Origin: Acetobacter fallax
Lineage (GTDB): Bacteria > Pseudomonadota > Alphaproteobacteria > Acetobacterales > Acetobacteraceae
DNA length: 64,000 bases
Direction of reading: 5' to 3'
Assembly (NCBI RefSeq): GCF_011516735.1
Contig: NZ_WOSX01000004.1
Span: forward strand, 98,004-162,003
Below the pieces are notes generated by a model that saw only the letters and a list, made by a program, of their open reading frames with translations, was not told where the DNA came from and did no database searches. Shown piece by piece: positions 29,131 through 38,851 of this stretch (positions are counted from its first letter, which is position 1; every line of letters starts with the position of its first letter). The translations under genes were made by a program, and so were the position numbers.

Positions 29131-30951
29131 TCACACCACGAAGAGCGGAATCTGTTCCATGGCGGGTACGGTGATGAGTCCGCGATCTGTGATCCGGATG
29201 TCCGGGATGACGGAAAGCGGGATCAGATTGAAGCCCATATAAGGCAGTGTACAGCCAAGCTCGCTCCATGCGTGCTTCAGTTTTTCGGCCTGTCGCGCGA
29301 CGACACAAGCCCGCTGATCTGAAAGCAGGCCGGCGATGGGCAGCGGCACGAGCGCTTTGACTTCGCCGCCGGAAACGACAACGACACCGCCACGACTGTC
29401 GCGGATCGTCTCAACGGCGAGGCGCATATCGGCTTCATTGCGGCCCGCGACAATGATGTTGTGCGCGTCGTGTCCGACGCTGCTGGCGACCGCGCCTTCG
29501 GTGAGGCCGAAGCCACGGAGGAGACCATGTGCGACTCCGCCATTCCGTCCATGCCGTTCGAGGACGGTGACGAAACAGAGATCATGTTTCGCGAGCAGAG
29601 TGTCCCAGTTACGGGCTTCTTCAAGTGCGATGACGTCGTGCCGGAGGGCGATGTCGCCCGGGGCACCGATGCTGATCACATTGGCGTGACAGGCAGCGTC
29701 AGGCAGCGGAGGCGTGAGGGAACCGATCTTCGGGAGGATAACGGTCCGGTAAGCGGCTTCCGGGTAATGGTAACGGGATTCGGAAAGCTGACGATCGAGC
29801 ACGGGGGTGATTTTACGATCTGAGACGACATGGACGCCGCCATACCAGGTGTCCTGAACCTCCATTGCATCATCAAGGAGGACAAGATCGGCGCGACGCC
29901 CGCCGCCGAAGCCGCCAATTTCGTTATCCATGCCGAAGCGGGTAGCGCCGTGGAGAGAGCCCAGACTCCAGGCGGTTTCCGGTTTGAGGCCCGCTGCGAT
30001 GGCCTGACGGACGACCCAGTCCTGACCGAACAGGAACAGATCATCGGCATCACGGTCATCTGTGCAGACGCAGACGCGCTTGGGGTCGGCGCCCATTTCG
30101 GTGATGGTTTTGATGGCTTCCGGGAGGGAATGCCACGGGGTTGTCGGTGGCCCGCCGCGGAGAAAGATCCAGACGCCAGCTTCCAGGAGGTCATCGGCGA
30201 TTTCGCCGGTGACGGCTTCGTGTGTGTCGGTGACGCCGGAGGCAGCGTAGGCGGCGACGAATTCCCGTCCATAAATATGCCCGCTGACGGGGCAGCCGCG
30301 TTTGAGCGATTCGGCGACGATGGCATGGCTGCGTTCGTCACCAAGGCAAAGCGGGACAAAATCCATTTTTTCGCCGAGCGCGACGGCTTCGGGCCAGCGG
30401 TCGAAGATGGCGCCGATCTTATTGGGTGTCAGATCGCCGCCAGCGGTTTCGCATTGCGGTGAAGTGGCCGGGACGGTACTTGGCACGGTAAGGAAGACGT
30501 TGAGCGGCGCGTGCCGGGCGTCTTCGAGCATCCATTCGATACCGGCGACGTCTGCGACATTGCCGATTTCGTGGCTGTCACAGAAGATGGTGGTGGTGCC
30601 GTTGAGCAGGGCCGCTTCCGCGTAGGCGCAGGCAGTCATCATGCTGCTCTCGATGTGCAGGTGCGGATCCACGAGACCCGGGGCAAGGATGCCCCCGGTG
30701 ACATCCCTCACCTCACCCGGCGTCTGACCGGTTGCGCGCCAGCTTCCGGCGGGGCGGAGAGCGGCGATGCGACCGCCGCTGATCCACAGTTCGCGATTTT
30801 TCAGCATGCGGCTGGAATAGGTGGAGAGCATCCGGGCGCCGGTCAGCACGAGATCCGGCGCTGCGCGGCCTGAAGCGACGGCGGCGAGCTGGCGGGTCAT
30901 GCAGTGCAGCGGGGACACGGAGAAACGGGTCAGGGTCTGGATGTCTTGCAT
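29131..30951 (-). CDS. ade: Adenine deaminase
   Basis: This 606-residue amidohydrolase-superfamily enzyme converts adenine to hypoxanthine and ammonia. The metal motif [10 protein letters not shown], the SHEIGNV block and [13 protein letters not shown] are characteristic of AdeC/Ade. The C-terminal domain with [13 protein letters not shown] and [16 protein letters not shown] segment is intact. The length is normal. The start is ATG 30951. It is separated by about 118 bases from the divergent arsenate reductase gene and follows the same strand as the cold-shock gene. Confidence 0.95.
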   Translation of the reverse strand: MQDIQTLTRFSVSPLHCMTRQLAAVASGRAAPDLVLTGARMLSTYSSRMLKNRELWISGGRIAALRPAGSWRATGQTPGEVRDVTGGILAPGLVDPHLHIESSMMTACAYAEAALLNGTTTIFCDSHEIGNVADVAGIEWMLEDARHAPLNVFLTVPSTVPATSPQCETAGGDLTPNKIGAIFDRWPEAVALGEKMDFVPLCLGDERSHAIVAESLKRGCPVSGHIYGREFVAAYAASGVTDTHEAVTGEIADDLLEAGVWIFLRGGPPTTPWHSLPEAIKTITEMGADPKRVCVCTDDRDADDLFLFGQDWVVRQAIAAGLKPETAWSLGSLHGATRFGMDNEIGGFGGGRRADLVLLDDAMEVQDTWYGGVHVVSDRKITPVLDRQLSESRYHYPEAAYRTVILPKIGSLTPPLPDAACHANVISIGAPGDIALRHDVIALEEARNWDTLLAKHDLCFVTVLERHGRNGGVAHGLLRGFGLTEGAVASSVGHDAHNIIVAGRNEADMRLAVETIRDSRGGVVVVSGGEVKALVPLPIAGLLSDQRACVVARQAEKLKHAWSELGCTLPYMGFNLIPLSVIPDIRITDRGLITVPAMEQIPLFVV

Positions 30952-31069
30952 GACAGGACTATAACGCAGGCGATAATTTTTGTCTCGTTATCGGAACCAG
31001 CCGTAATCTGCCGGTTCTGCTGGTATGACACGGGCTCCTGGGCAGCCTGGTTTTAAGCTGGAGAAACTG

Positions 31070-31429
31070 ATGCAGGCGACGATTTTTCACAATCCGCGTT
31101 GTGGCACCTCGCGCAGGGTGCTGGAGCGGCTGACCCAGGCCGGACTTGAGGTGTGGATCGTGGAGTATCTCAGGACACCGCCTGATCGTGCGACGCTGGC
31201 GGAAATTGCCCGCGCAGGTGGCATCGGGGTGCGGGGGTTGTTGCGGGCGAAGGAGACGCTGGTTGCTGAACCCGGTCTCGATGCACCGGATATTTCAGAC
31301 GACGCGTTGCTGGATGCGATGGTGGCGCATCCGGTGCTGATCAACAGGCCGGTTGTGGTGACGGAGCGCGGCACACGGCTTTGCAGGCCGGCTGAGCTGG
31401 TTGAGGACCTTCTGCCGCCAGCAGCGTGA
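31070..31429 (+). CDS. arsC: Arsenate reductase, glutaredoxin-coupled ArsC family
   Basis: This 119-residue thioredoxin-fold enzyme has catalytic Cys in NPRCGTSR near residue 12. Arg residues equivalent to R60, R94 and R107 are seen in RGLLRAKE, NRPVVVTERG and RLCRP. It reduces arsenate to arsenite with glutathione and glutaredoxin. The start is ATG 31070 with GGAGA upstream. No arsenite pump or ArsR regulator is nearby, so it may be a housekeeping ArsC/YffB-like member. Confidence 0.85.
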   Translation: MQATIFHNPRCGTSRRVLERLTQAGLEVWIVEYLRTPPDRATLAEIARAGGIGVRGLLRAKETLVAEPGLDAPDISDDALLDAMVAHPVLINRPVVVTERGTRLCRPAELVEDLLPPAA

Positions 31430-31480
31430 GCGGCGGTGGCAGTGTGGGGAGTGGCGGGGCTCCCTGCGAATGCTCCGCGA

Positions 31481-31606
31481 TCAGGAAGGCAGAGACCAGT
31501 CGATCCAGACCATCATGGCGACGACGATGATCAGCACACCATGCATGATCAGGATGGTCCGGACGGAAATGATCGGCACGTCATCCTTTATGTCTTTTTT
31601 TGCCAT
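31481..31606 (-). CDS. 41-residue single-pass membrane protein
   Basis: This is an open frame of 41 codons plus stop. A charged cytoplasmic start (AKKDIKDDV) is followed by a hydrophobic helix of about 20 residues (TILIMHGVLIIVVAMMVWI) and a short DWSLPS tail. CGGAG lies nine bases upstream of the ATG. It is on the same strand as, and 50 bases downstream of, the flavin reductase gene. The function is unknown; the hydrophobic pattern together with a good ribosome-binding site supports a real gene. Confidence 0.6.
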   Translation of the reverse strand: MAKKDIKDDVPIISVRTILIMHGVLIIVVAMMVWIDWSLPS

Positions 31607-31656
31607 CTGTGTTCGCTCCGTTTTTTCGTTGTCCGCCGGGCCTGTTATCCCGAAGG

Positions 31657-32151
31657 TTATTTGGCCTCGACGTGAGGCAGGTGATGGTAAGCCCGGTTGA
31701 AATAGACGAGACCGCCGACGGTGCCGCCGAGCCGAAGGGCTTCGACAGTGCCGAAAATGACGCTGTGCGTTCCGACTTCCACGATTTTGCTGATCCGGCA
31801 GTCCAGCGCGACGATGGCTTCTTCAAGGACGGGCGCTCCTGTTTCCAGGGTGGTCCAGTGCCCGACATCGAAGCGCTCGGACATATCGAAGGCGCCGGCG
31901 AAACGGTCTGAAAGCGCCCGTTGAGCACCTGAGAGGACATTGACGCACAGTGCGGCGTTTTCGGTAAAAGCCGGACGAACGCGCGCTGAACGGTTCAGGC
32001 AGACGAGGATGGTTGGCGGGGTGTCTGTGACGGAGCAGACGGCGGAGGCTGTGAAACCGGTTGGCTCATCAAGGCTGCCTGTGGTCACGATTGTCACTGC
32101 CGCGCCCAGACGCGCCATTGCTTCCCGAAATGCAACGGATTCGACGGCCAC
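31657..32151 (-). CDS. Flavin reductase domain protein (HpaC/RutF-like)
   Basis: This 164-residue flavin-binding split-barrel protein has FREAMARLGAAVTIVTT at the start, GFTASAVCSVTDTPPTILVCLN for FMN binding and NVLS later. It uses NAD(P)H to supply reduced flavin to a monooxygenase. The start is GTG 32151, with AGGAG about eight bases upstream. No monooxygenase gene is in the neighbourhood. The small membrane protein gene follows. Confidence 0.85.
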   Translation of the reverse strand: MAVESVAFREAMARLGAAVTIVTTGSLDEPTGFTASAVCSVTDTPPTILVCLNRSARVRPAFTENAALCVNVLSGAQRALSDRFAGAFDMSERFDVGHWTTLETGAPVLEEAIVALDCRISKIVEVGTHSVIFGTVEALRLGGTVGGLVYFNRAYHHLPHVEAK

Positions 32152-32302
32152 GCTTCTGCTCCTGCTCTCGTCCGACCTGAACGGGTCTGAATTATGATGT
32201 GATCACCCGTACGAGATTCGGGTGATTGTCACAACCGGATATAAAGAACGCATGAACGGGCGGTGCCGCAGGGTGTGGCGGCCGGGAACCGGAAGAGGTG
32301 CC

Positions 32303-33388
32303 ATGACTGAATCTTTGCAATTGGGACCATCGGGCGGTGGTCGTCCTTTTCTCCTTGAGCGACGGGGCTCTCTGGCCCGGATGACTCTTGATTGTCCGAA
32401 GAAACTGAATGCGGTCGACGCGGCGACAGCGGAAGAGATGCTGTCTGTGCTGGATGACTGGCGGGACGATTCCGAAGTCCGGATGGTTCTGATTGACTCC
32501 TCGTCGCCACGAGCCTTCTGCGCGGGGGGCGACATCAAGGCGATCCGGTCGATTATCGGGCAGGATGGTCCGGTGGCGGCCCATACGAGCATGGCGATCC
32601 CTTACCGGACGATGCTGGCGATTGCGCGCTATCCGAAGCCAGTGGTGACGGTGATGGACGGCATCACGATGGGTGGCGGGATCGGGTTTGGCGCGCATGC
32701 ACGGCATCGGATTGTCACGGAGCGCTCCGTGCTGGCGATGCCGGAGACAGCGATCGGGCTGACGCCGGATGCCGGCGGGGGCTGGCTGCTTGCTCGTGCC
32801 CCCCGCCCGCACGGACTCCGTTTTGCTCTGACCGGCGGACGGATGAATGGCGCGCAGGCCGTGACAATGGGGATGGCGGACCATCTGCTGCATTCGGACT
32901 GCCTCCCCTCTCTTATGGATACGCTTGCGGACGTTTCCGGCGAAGAGATCGATGCTGTTCTGGGGAATCTTGCTGCGGCGCGGGCAGGCGACGTGAGTCT
33001 GCCGGGACTGCTTGCTGCCTCTGTTCCCGTTTATGACGCGCTTACTCTGACGCCGGCGGAAGGTTTGCCTCTGGTGCTGGAACGGCTGGAGGCTGTCATC
33101 GTGGCGGGAGGTGATGTGGCGTGGGCAGAGGAAGATGTGGCGACACTGAAGGCGGCGTGTCCGTTTTCGCTGCATGTCACCTGGCTGATGCAGCAAAAAC
33201 TGGCCTCTATGGAACTGATTACGGACGGGTTTTCATTGGAGAGCAGCGCCGTTGGTCGTCTGCTGGCGCGGGCTGATTTTTGCGAAGGGGTGAGAGCGAG
33301 AGTCATCGACAAGGACAATAAGCCCGTCTGGCAGCCGGCCTCGATCGGCGGGGTGGACGCTGAAGAGGTCGCGAACTGCACGGCGTAG
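32303..33388 (+). CDS. Enoyl-CoA hydratase/isomerase family protein (3-hydroxyisobutyryl-CoA hydrolase type)
   Basis: This crotonase-fold protein has about 361 residues. The oxyanion-hole segments are RAFCAGGDIKAI and MDGITMGGGIGFG, with PETAIGLTPDAGG following. Length and the long C-terminal half fit the HIBYL-CoA hydrolase group used in valine degradation rather than the shorter enoyl-CoA hydratases. The start is ATG 32303 with GGAAGAGG upstream. No other valine or fatty-acid genes are adjacent, so its pathway is inferred from the family only. Confidence 0.82.
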   Translation: MTESLQLGPSGGGRPFLLERRGSLARMTLDCPKKLNAVDAATAEEMLSVLDDWRDDSEVRMVLIDSSSPRAFCAGGDIKAIRSIIGQDGPVAAHTSMAIPYRTMLAIARYPKPVVTVMDGITMGGGIGFGAHARHRIVTERSVLAMPETAIGLTPDAGGGWLLARAPRPHGLRFALTGGRMNGAQAVTMGMADHLLHSDCLPSLMDTLADVSGEEIDAVLGNLAAARAGDVSLPGLLAASVPVYDALTLTPAEGLPLVLERLEAVIVAGGDVAWAEEDVATLKAACPFSLHVTWLMQQKLASMELITDGFSLESSAVGRLLARADFCEGVRARVIDKDNKPVWQPASIGGVDAEEVANCTA

Positions 33389-33497
33389 CGCGTTCCGGGC
33401 TGCGCGCCGATTTTGAACAGCTCTCTGTGTCCGGATATGTGGTCGGTCATCGTTCTGATGACCTGTCCGTGGGGAAGGAAAAGAAGCAGGCCTTTCC

Positions 33498-33833
33498 TCA
33501 GTATTTGTCCTGTGATGACGGCGGCACGTTCGTGTAGGATTTATTCAGACGTACTGCGTTCTGTTCGGCCGTCAGCCCCGTCGGGCCTTCGGCAACCTGT
33601 CGGGCCACGTTTGGCATGAGATCGGGGCGGCTCCAGCAATCCACACCGCTCCAGCCGGCGGTGCAGTAGGGTTGTGGGGGGGGTGGCGTCTCCGGAGGCG
33701 AGCACCAGCCGGTGCCTTTTTCGAGTTCGGTCGCCGAGCAGTCACGCCCCATGGCGAAGCTGCCGATTTGCGGCGCAGAGCAGCCGCTGAGCAGCAGAAT
33801 GATGGTCGGAAACAGAAAACGGGTGCTGTGCAT
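33498..33833 (-). CDS. Small Cys/Pro-rich lipoprotein, unknown
   Basis: This 111-residue protein has the signal FLFPTIILLLSGC, a classical lipobox. The mature part has five further Cys-containing segments (RDCSA, GWCSPP, PYCTAG, DCWS), a PPETPPPPQP Pro-rich stretch and a polar tail. It probably sits in the outer or inner membrane facing the periplasm and is likely disulfide-bonded. I recognise no family. The start is ATG 33833. Confidence 0.62.
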   Translation of the reverse strand: MHSTRFLFPTIILLLSGCSAPQIGSFAMGRDCSATELEKGTGWCSPPETPPPPQPYCTAGWSGVDCWSRPDLMPNVARQVAEGPTGLTAEQNAVRLNKSYTNVPPSSQDKY

Positions 33834-34051
33834 GAGGGAGAGTATGGCGCTCCGGTGTAAAGAAACGCTTACCGACGAAATGCCGCTGTCAGGTGTTTTA
33901 CAGGAACGCCGTTTGCTGCATTTCTGATGCGCGGCTATTGTCTGCCCGGAATATGCAATGTGTGCTGCTCTGCCCGTGCCCTGCGGGGAAAGAAGCGTGC
34001 ATTCGGTGGCGTTACGGGCATCAGGCCCGCAGATGAAGAGATTGTGCTCCG

Positions 34052-34741
34052 GTGGTCGACGAAATTTTCAGAGAAGTGGACGATGAGCTGCGGGCTGAGC
34101 GTATGCGACGCATGGCCAGGCGATTCGGCGGCCTGGGGCTGGCCATCATCGTTCTGACGGGAGCCGGGGTTGGTGCCTGGGAGTACCATCGTTCCACGGA
34201 ACAGGCGCAGATGGAGCAGGCTTCCCTCACCTATTTCAAAGCGCTTCATGATGCAGGGTCGGATGAATCGGCCAGCGGAGCGAGCGCGCCGCTGACGGAT
34301 GTGCAGAAAAAGGCATTCGCGTCGCTGACGCAGCTTAGCGGAACGGGATCATCAGGGCTGGCGACTCTTGCGAAGATGAGGGTTGCGGCCGGAGATGCGA
34401 CGCATGGCAATGTGCAGCGCGCACTGACGGCATGGGATTCCATTGAACGCGACACGCATACTGACCGTAATCTGCGTGACCTGGCGACGTTGCTGTGGTG
34501 CCAGTGGCAGATCGATTCCGGGGATGTGGCGACGATCCGTTCGCGTCTGTCGCTGCTTACCGGCGTCGGAAAGCCTTATGCCGCGCTCGCCACCGAGCTT
34601 CTTGCGACGCTCGACATTCGCGCCGGGCAGAATAAAGAGGCTCGCGATCGTCTGACCACACTGGCGCAGGATTATGCCGCGCCGGAAGGTGTCAGAATGC
34701 GTGCCAACGCGCTGTTGCAGACGCTCGGTCAGGCCGGCTGA
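34052..34741 (+). CDS. YfgM-like tetratricopeptide membrane protein
   Basis: This 229-residue protein has a cytoplasmic start DEIFREVDDELRAERMRR, one membrane helix (GLAIIVLTGAGVGAW) and a periplasmic helical TPR-like region. This is the architecture of YfgM, an ancillary protein of the SecYEG translocon and PpiD. The start is GTG 34052. It heads the order yfgM-bamB-der, conserved in many Proteobacteria; 41 bases separate it from bamB. Confidence 0.8.
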   Translation: MVDEIFREVDDELRAERMRRMARRFGGLGLAIIVLTGAGVGAWEYHRSTEQAQMEQASLTYFKALHDAGSDESASGASAPLTDVQKKAFASLTQLSGTGSSGLATLAKMRVAAGDATHGNVQRALTAWDSIERDTHTDRNLRDLATLLWCQWQIDSGDVATIRSRLSLLTGVGKPYAALATELLATLDIRAGQNKEARDRLTTLAQDYAAPEGVRMRANALLQTLGQAG

Positions 34742-34782
34742 GCACATTCGTCATTTTCACTTCAGTCAGAGACCATTCCGCC

Positions 34783-36201
34783 GTGTCCCAGCCGATCGAA
34801 AGCGATCCGATGTCCCGATCTCCGCGTAACAGTCGCCGCAGCTTTCTCCGCACGCTGCTGGCGGGTGCCGCGGCTGTTCCAGGTCTTGCGGCCTGCAGCG
34901 TCTTTGATGATGACGAGAAGCCAATTCTGGCCGGGCATCGCGTCCCGGTGCTCAACGGCCGCAACGGGCTGGTGGTGCAGAAGAGCAATGAGCCCCTGAC
35001 GCCGATCACTGTTCCGGCGCCGACTCAGTCTGTTGACTGGCCGATCAGCGGGCGTGTGCCGAGCCATGTATCCGCCAACTATGCCTGGGGTGGCCTGAAG
35101 GAGCGCTGGTCGGAATCGATCGGGCACAGTGTTTCCGAACCGGATTTCCTGTCTTATGCGGCGCTCGGGTCTAGCGGACGCGGGGTTATTCAGGCGACAC
35201 CGGTCATTCATAAAGGCCGTATCTTCACCATGGATGCGGTGGGGAACGTGCATGGTTACACCTGGCCGGGCATGCGTCAGCTCTGGCATTTTAATCCGAA
35301 ATCACACCGGTTGCAGTCGAGCAATATTGGTGGTGGCCTGGGAGCTGACGGCGACACACTCTATATTGTTGATGGCATTTCGGAGACGGTTGCGGTCGAA
35401 GCCGCGACTGGCGAAGTTAAATGGCGCATGAATGTTGGCACGCCGGGGCGTTCGGCGCCGACGATCACGAACGGGCGGCTGTTTTTCGGCACGATTGACG
35501 AGCGGCTGTTCGCGCTTGATGCGACATCCGGACATCAGCTCTGGAATTACAACGCCTCTCCCGCGGATACGGTGATGTTCGGTCAGCCGGCACCGACTGT
35601 GGTGGACGGGATTGTGCTGGCGGGATTTGGGTCTGGTGATCTTGTGGCGCTCCGTGAGGAGAGTGGCGAGGTTGTGTGGAGTGACACGCTGGGCAGCGCG
35701 AACGGCCAGACTTCGGCGCTGGATTTCTCCTGCGTGCGCAGCATGCCGGCCGTTGCTGGCGGGACGGCCTATGCGATAAGTGTCGCGCCGATGATGGTGG
35801 CGATTGATATGCGATCTGGCCGCAGGATCTGGGAGCGGGCCATTGCGGGCCAGAATCCGATTTTGTCTGTCGGAGACTGGCTGTTTATCATCACCATGGA
35901 TGAGCAGGTGACCTGTATTGACCGGATTACCGGTCAGGTGCGCTGGATTACGCAGCTTCGTGAGTATGTCCGGGTTGATGTACGCAAGGATGGCGTGACC
36001 TGGACGGGACCGGCTCTGGCAGGTGGCAAGCTGGTTTGTATCAGCACACTGCCGGAGAACGGCATTGTGACTCTCGACCCTCTCACCGGCAAAATTCTGT
36101 CGCTGGACAAGATGCCTGCGGCGACGACGGTTGAGCCTATTTTCTCAGATGGCCAGATGCTGGTTATCGATAACCGGGGCGTTCTTACTTCTTATGGCTG
36201 A
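34783..36201 (+). CDS. bamB: Outer membrane assembly lipoprotein BamB-like (PQQ-like beta-propeller)
   Basis: This protein of about 472 residues has an N-terminal SRRSFLRTLLAGAA, PGLAAC sequence: a twin-Arg-like region plus a lipobox. Repeated seven-to-eight blades carry motifs such as GRIFTMDAVGNVHGY, LYIVDGISETVAVEAATGEVKW, RLFALDATSGHQLW and DPLTGKIL, which are PQQ-like beta-propeller repeats. It assists beta-barrel insertion with BamA. GTG 34783 or ATG 34810 could be the start. Its last eight bases overlap the start of der, so translation is coupled. Confidence 0.85.
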   Translation: MSQPIESDPMSRSPRNSRRSFLRTLLAGAAAVPGLAACSVFDDDEKPILAGHRVPVLNGRNGLVVQKSNEPLTPITVPAPTQSVDWPISGRVPSHVSANYAWGGLKERWSESIGHSVSEPDFLSYAALGSSGRGVIQATPVIHKGRIFTMDAVGNVHGYTWPGMRQLWHFNPKSHRLQSSNIGGGLGADGDTLYIVDGISETVAVEAATGEVKWRMNVGTPGRSAPTITNGRLFFGTIDERLFALDATSGHQLWNYNASPADTVMFGQPAPTVVDGIVLAGFGSGDLVALREESGEVVWSDTLGSANGQTSALDFSCVRSMPAVAGGTAYAISVAPMMVAIDMRSGRRIWERAIAGQNPILSVGDWLFIITMDEQVTCIDRITGQVRWITQLREYVRVDVRKDGVTWTGPALAGGKLVCISTLPENGIVTLDPLTGKILSLDKMPAATTVEPIFSDGQMLVIDNRGVLTSYG

Positions 36202-37774
36202 TCAGAAACGCGGCGGGCGCTCATCAAGGCAGCCGATGCGCCCCGAACCGGCTCTTCCCGGTAAGGGGCTGCTGACGGTTGTCATCGCCGGGCGCCCGAA
36301 TGTTGGCAAGTCGACCCTGTTCAACCGTCTGGTTGGCCGCAGACAGGCGCTTGTGGCGGACACTCCGGGTGTCACGCGGGATCGCAAGGAGGGCGAAGCG
36401 GTGTTGCGTGGTCGCCTGGTGCGACTGATTGACACGGCCGGACTGGAGGAAGCGGCACCGGACACGTTGTTCGGGCGGATGCGGGCCTCGTCTGAAATGG
36501 CAGTTGTCGAGGCGGATGTGGTGCTGTTCTGCATTGATGCGCGGACGGGGATTACGCCGGCCGATGAGCATTTTGCGAACTGGCTGAGGAAGCAGAACCG
36601 CAAAGTGCTGCTGGTGGCGAACAAGGCCGAGGGCAAAGCGGGGGCGGCTTCCGCGATGGAGGCGTTCTCGCTTGGGCTGGGAACACCGATCGCGGTATCT
36701 GCGGAGCATGGTGAGGGCATCGCCGATCTCATGAGCGAGGTTGCGGATGCTTTACCGCCGCCGACAGAGGCGGAGATGCTTGCTGAAGATACGCACTCGC
36801 CGCGCAGACGATCGAGAAAGACTGCGAAGCCGGTTGAGGAAGAGCCTTCTCTCAGCTTTGCGGCGCTGACAGGTCCGGATGAACCGGAGGAAGACGCGGT
36901 TCCTGAGGAGTTCGCGGACGAGGCCGTTTTCATTGAAGACGAAACGGCGGCGCCGGGGCGGCTGCGGATTGCGTTTGTTGGTCGGCCGAATGCCGGAAAA
37001 TCGACGTTACTGAATCGGGTGTTGGGTGAGGAACGGATGATTACCGGGCCGGAGCCAGGGCTGACGCGGGATTCGGTGGCCGTGATGGTCAGCGATGAGC
37101 ACGGCGAGGTTCAGGTTGTTGATACGGCCGGGTTGAGGCGCAAGGCGCGGATCGACGAGAAGCTTGAGAAGATGTCAACGTCGGCGACGATTGAGGCGCT
37201 GAAGATGGCCGAGGTTGTGGTTCTGGTCGTGGATGCGGTGCTCGGGCTGCATGAACAGGATCTGCAGATTGCGCGTCTTGTGGAGCGTGAGGGGCGTGGC
37301 TGCGTTCTGGTGCTCAACAAGTGGGATGCGGTTGAGGATCGGGTTGCGACGCGCAAGGCGATTTATGACCGGCTCGAAATTTCTCTGACACAGATGCGCG
37401 GGCTGGAGGTTGTTGCCTTTTCGGCGAAGACGGGCGCCGGTGTGCAGAAGCTGTTGCCGGCAGTGCGGCGGACGGCGGAGATCTGGAACAGTCGCGTGCC
37501 GACCGGGGAGCTGAATCGCTGGTTTGATTCCGCGCTGGAGAGACACCCTCCCCCGCTGGTCAGCGGACGGCGACTGAAGCTGCGCTATATCACGCAGGTG
37601 AAGAGCAGGCCTCCGACCTTTGTGATTTTTGGCACGCGTGCGGAGCTTCTGCCTGAGGATTACCGGCGTTATCTGGTCAACGGGCTGCGGGAGAGCTTTG
37701 GACTGACCGGCGTTCCCGTTCGGTTGCAGTTTCGCGGGACGAAGAATCCTTACGCTGACGATAATGGCCACTGA
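36194..37774 (+). CDS. der: GTPase Der (EngA), ribosome assembly
   Basis: This 526-residue protein has two tandem GTPase domains. The first has GRPNVGKS and VADTPGVTRD; the second has GRPNAGKS and a DTAGLRRKARID switch, joined by a long acidic linker (PEEDAVPEEFADEAVF). A KH-like C-terminal domain ends with FRGTKNPY. It functions in 50S subunit maturation. The start is ATG 36194, overlapping the bamB stop (ATGGCTGA). Upstream in-frame starts lie inside bamB and are rejected. Confidence 0.95.
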   Translation: MADQKRGGRSSRQPMRPEPALPGKGLLTVVIAGRPNVGKSTLFNRLVGRRQALVADTPGVTRDRKEGEAVLRGRLVRLIDTAGLEEAAPDTLFGRMRASSEMAVVEADVVLFCIDARTGITPADEHFANWLRKQNRKVLLVANKAEGKAGAASAMEAFSLGLGTPIAVSAEHGEGIADLMSEVADALPPPTEAEMLAEDTHSPRRRSRKTAKPVEEEPSLSFAALTGPDEPEEDAVPEEFADEAVFIEDETAAPGRLRIAFVGRPNAGKSTLLNRVLGEERMITGPEPGLTRDSVAVMVSDEHGEVQVVDTAGLRRKARIDEKLEKMSTSATIEALKMAEVVVLVVDAVLGLHEQDLQIARLVEREGRGCVLVLNKWDAVEDRVATRKAIYDRLEISLTQMRGLEVVAFSAKTGAGVQKLLPAVRRTAEIWNSRVPTGELNRWFDSALERHPPPLVSGRRLKLRYITQVKSRPPTFVIFGTRAELLPEDYRRYLVNGLRESFGLTGVPVRLQFRGTKNPYADDNGH

Positions 37775-37822
37775 GGCGGAGTCCGGTTTCCGCGTGATTT
37801 TAGTCCGTGGGCCGGAACACGC

Positions 37823-38773
37823 ATGACGGGTGTAAGCGAAGCTGTGACCCGGACGATTTCTCTTGTTGTTCCGTTTTATAACGAGGGTGCCGGAGTCACG
37901 CATTTTGCCGGGGTTATCCTTCCGGTTCTGGAAGCGATTCCGGACATATGCTGGGAGATTGTGTGCGTTGATGATGGCAGTCGTGACGACACTCTGAAGC
38001 GTCTGGTTGCCCTGGCGGATACGGATCATCGGTTCCGGGTTCTGGAACTGTCGCGGAATTTCGGAAAAGAAGCGGCGATGAGTGCGGGGCTTGATGCCGC
38101 ACGCGGGGATGCCGCGATCCTGATTGACGCTGATCTGCAGGACCCTCCGGAGCTTATTCCCGAGATGATTCTGGCATGGCGTAATGGCGCGGATGTTGTG
38201 CTTGGGCATCGGATTGACCGGTCTTCAGACAGCTACGTGAAGCGCAAAACGTCTGGCTGGTTTTATTCGCTTCATAACAGGCTGGCGCAGGTTCAGCTTC
38301 CTGAGAACGTTGGCGATTTTCGTCTGATGGATCGCTGTGTGGTGGAGGCTCTGAAGCAGCTTCCCGAGCGGCAGCGGTTCATGAAGGGGTTGTTTGCCTG
38401 GGTGGGCTTCAGGACGGTGACGCTGGATTATACGCGGCCGGCCCGAGCGGTTGGCGAGACAAAGTTTTCCGGACTGTCGCTGTGGAATCTGGCGCTTGAA
38501 GGACTGACGAGCTTTTCGACTTTGCCCATCAGGCTCTGGACGTATCTGGGAACGGTGGGAGCCGTTCTGGCGCTGGCATATGGCGTCTATATTATGCTTC
38601 GTACGGCAGTCATGGGCAATCATGTACCCGGTTATGCATCTTTGTTTGTGGCGATTACTTTTTTCGGAAGTATTCAGATCATCAGCATCGGGATGCTTGG
38701 GGAATATGTTGGTCGTATTTACATGGAGACGAAACAGAGGCCGCTTTATATTGTCAGAAGAGAGCATAACTGA
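37823..38773 (+). CDS. GT2 glycosyltransferase (polyprenyl-phosphate sugar synthase, GtrB/ArnC-like)
   Basis: This 316-residue protein has a GT-A domain with VVPFYNEG, VDDGSRDDT and DADLQDPPE for metal and nucleotide-sugar binding. Two C-terminal membrane helices follow (about residues 235-260 and 270-295), ending EYVGRIYMETKQRP, a signature of DPM1/GtrB-like enzymes. It loads a sugar onto undecaprenyl phosphate at the inner membrane. The convergent GT-C-like gene may use that lipid-linked sugar. Start: ATG 37823. Confidence 0.87.
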   Translation: MTGVSEAVTRTISLVVPFYNEGAGVTHFAGVILPVLEAIPDICWEIVCVDDGSRDDTLKRLVALADTDHRFRVLELSRNFGKEAAMSAGLDAARGDAAILIDADLQDPPELIPEMILAWRNGADVVLGHRIDRSSDSYVKRKTSGWFYSLHNRLAQVQLPENVGDFRLMDRCVVEALKQLPERQRFMKGLFAWVGFRTVTLDYTRPARAVGETKFSGLSLWNLALEGLTSFSTLPIRLWTYLGTVGAVLALAYGVYIMLRTAVMGNHVPGYASLFVAITFFGSIQIISIGMLGEYVGRIYMETKQRPLYIVRREHN

Positions 38774-38851
38774 AACGGCCTGACGAAGACCTGAAAGCCT
38801 GCCTAGAAAATCGACAGGATGCGGACGCCGGAGCAGAGGGGCCGGATAGTG

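Noticed and set aside
30952..31069. Purine riboswitch upstream of adenine deaminase
   Set aside because: The leader is too short and lacks the conserved loop-loop and junction sequences.
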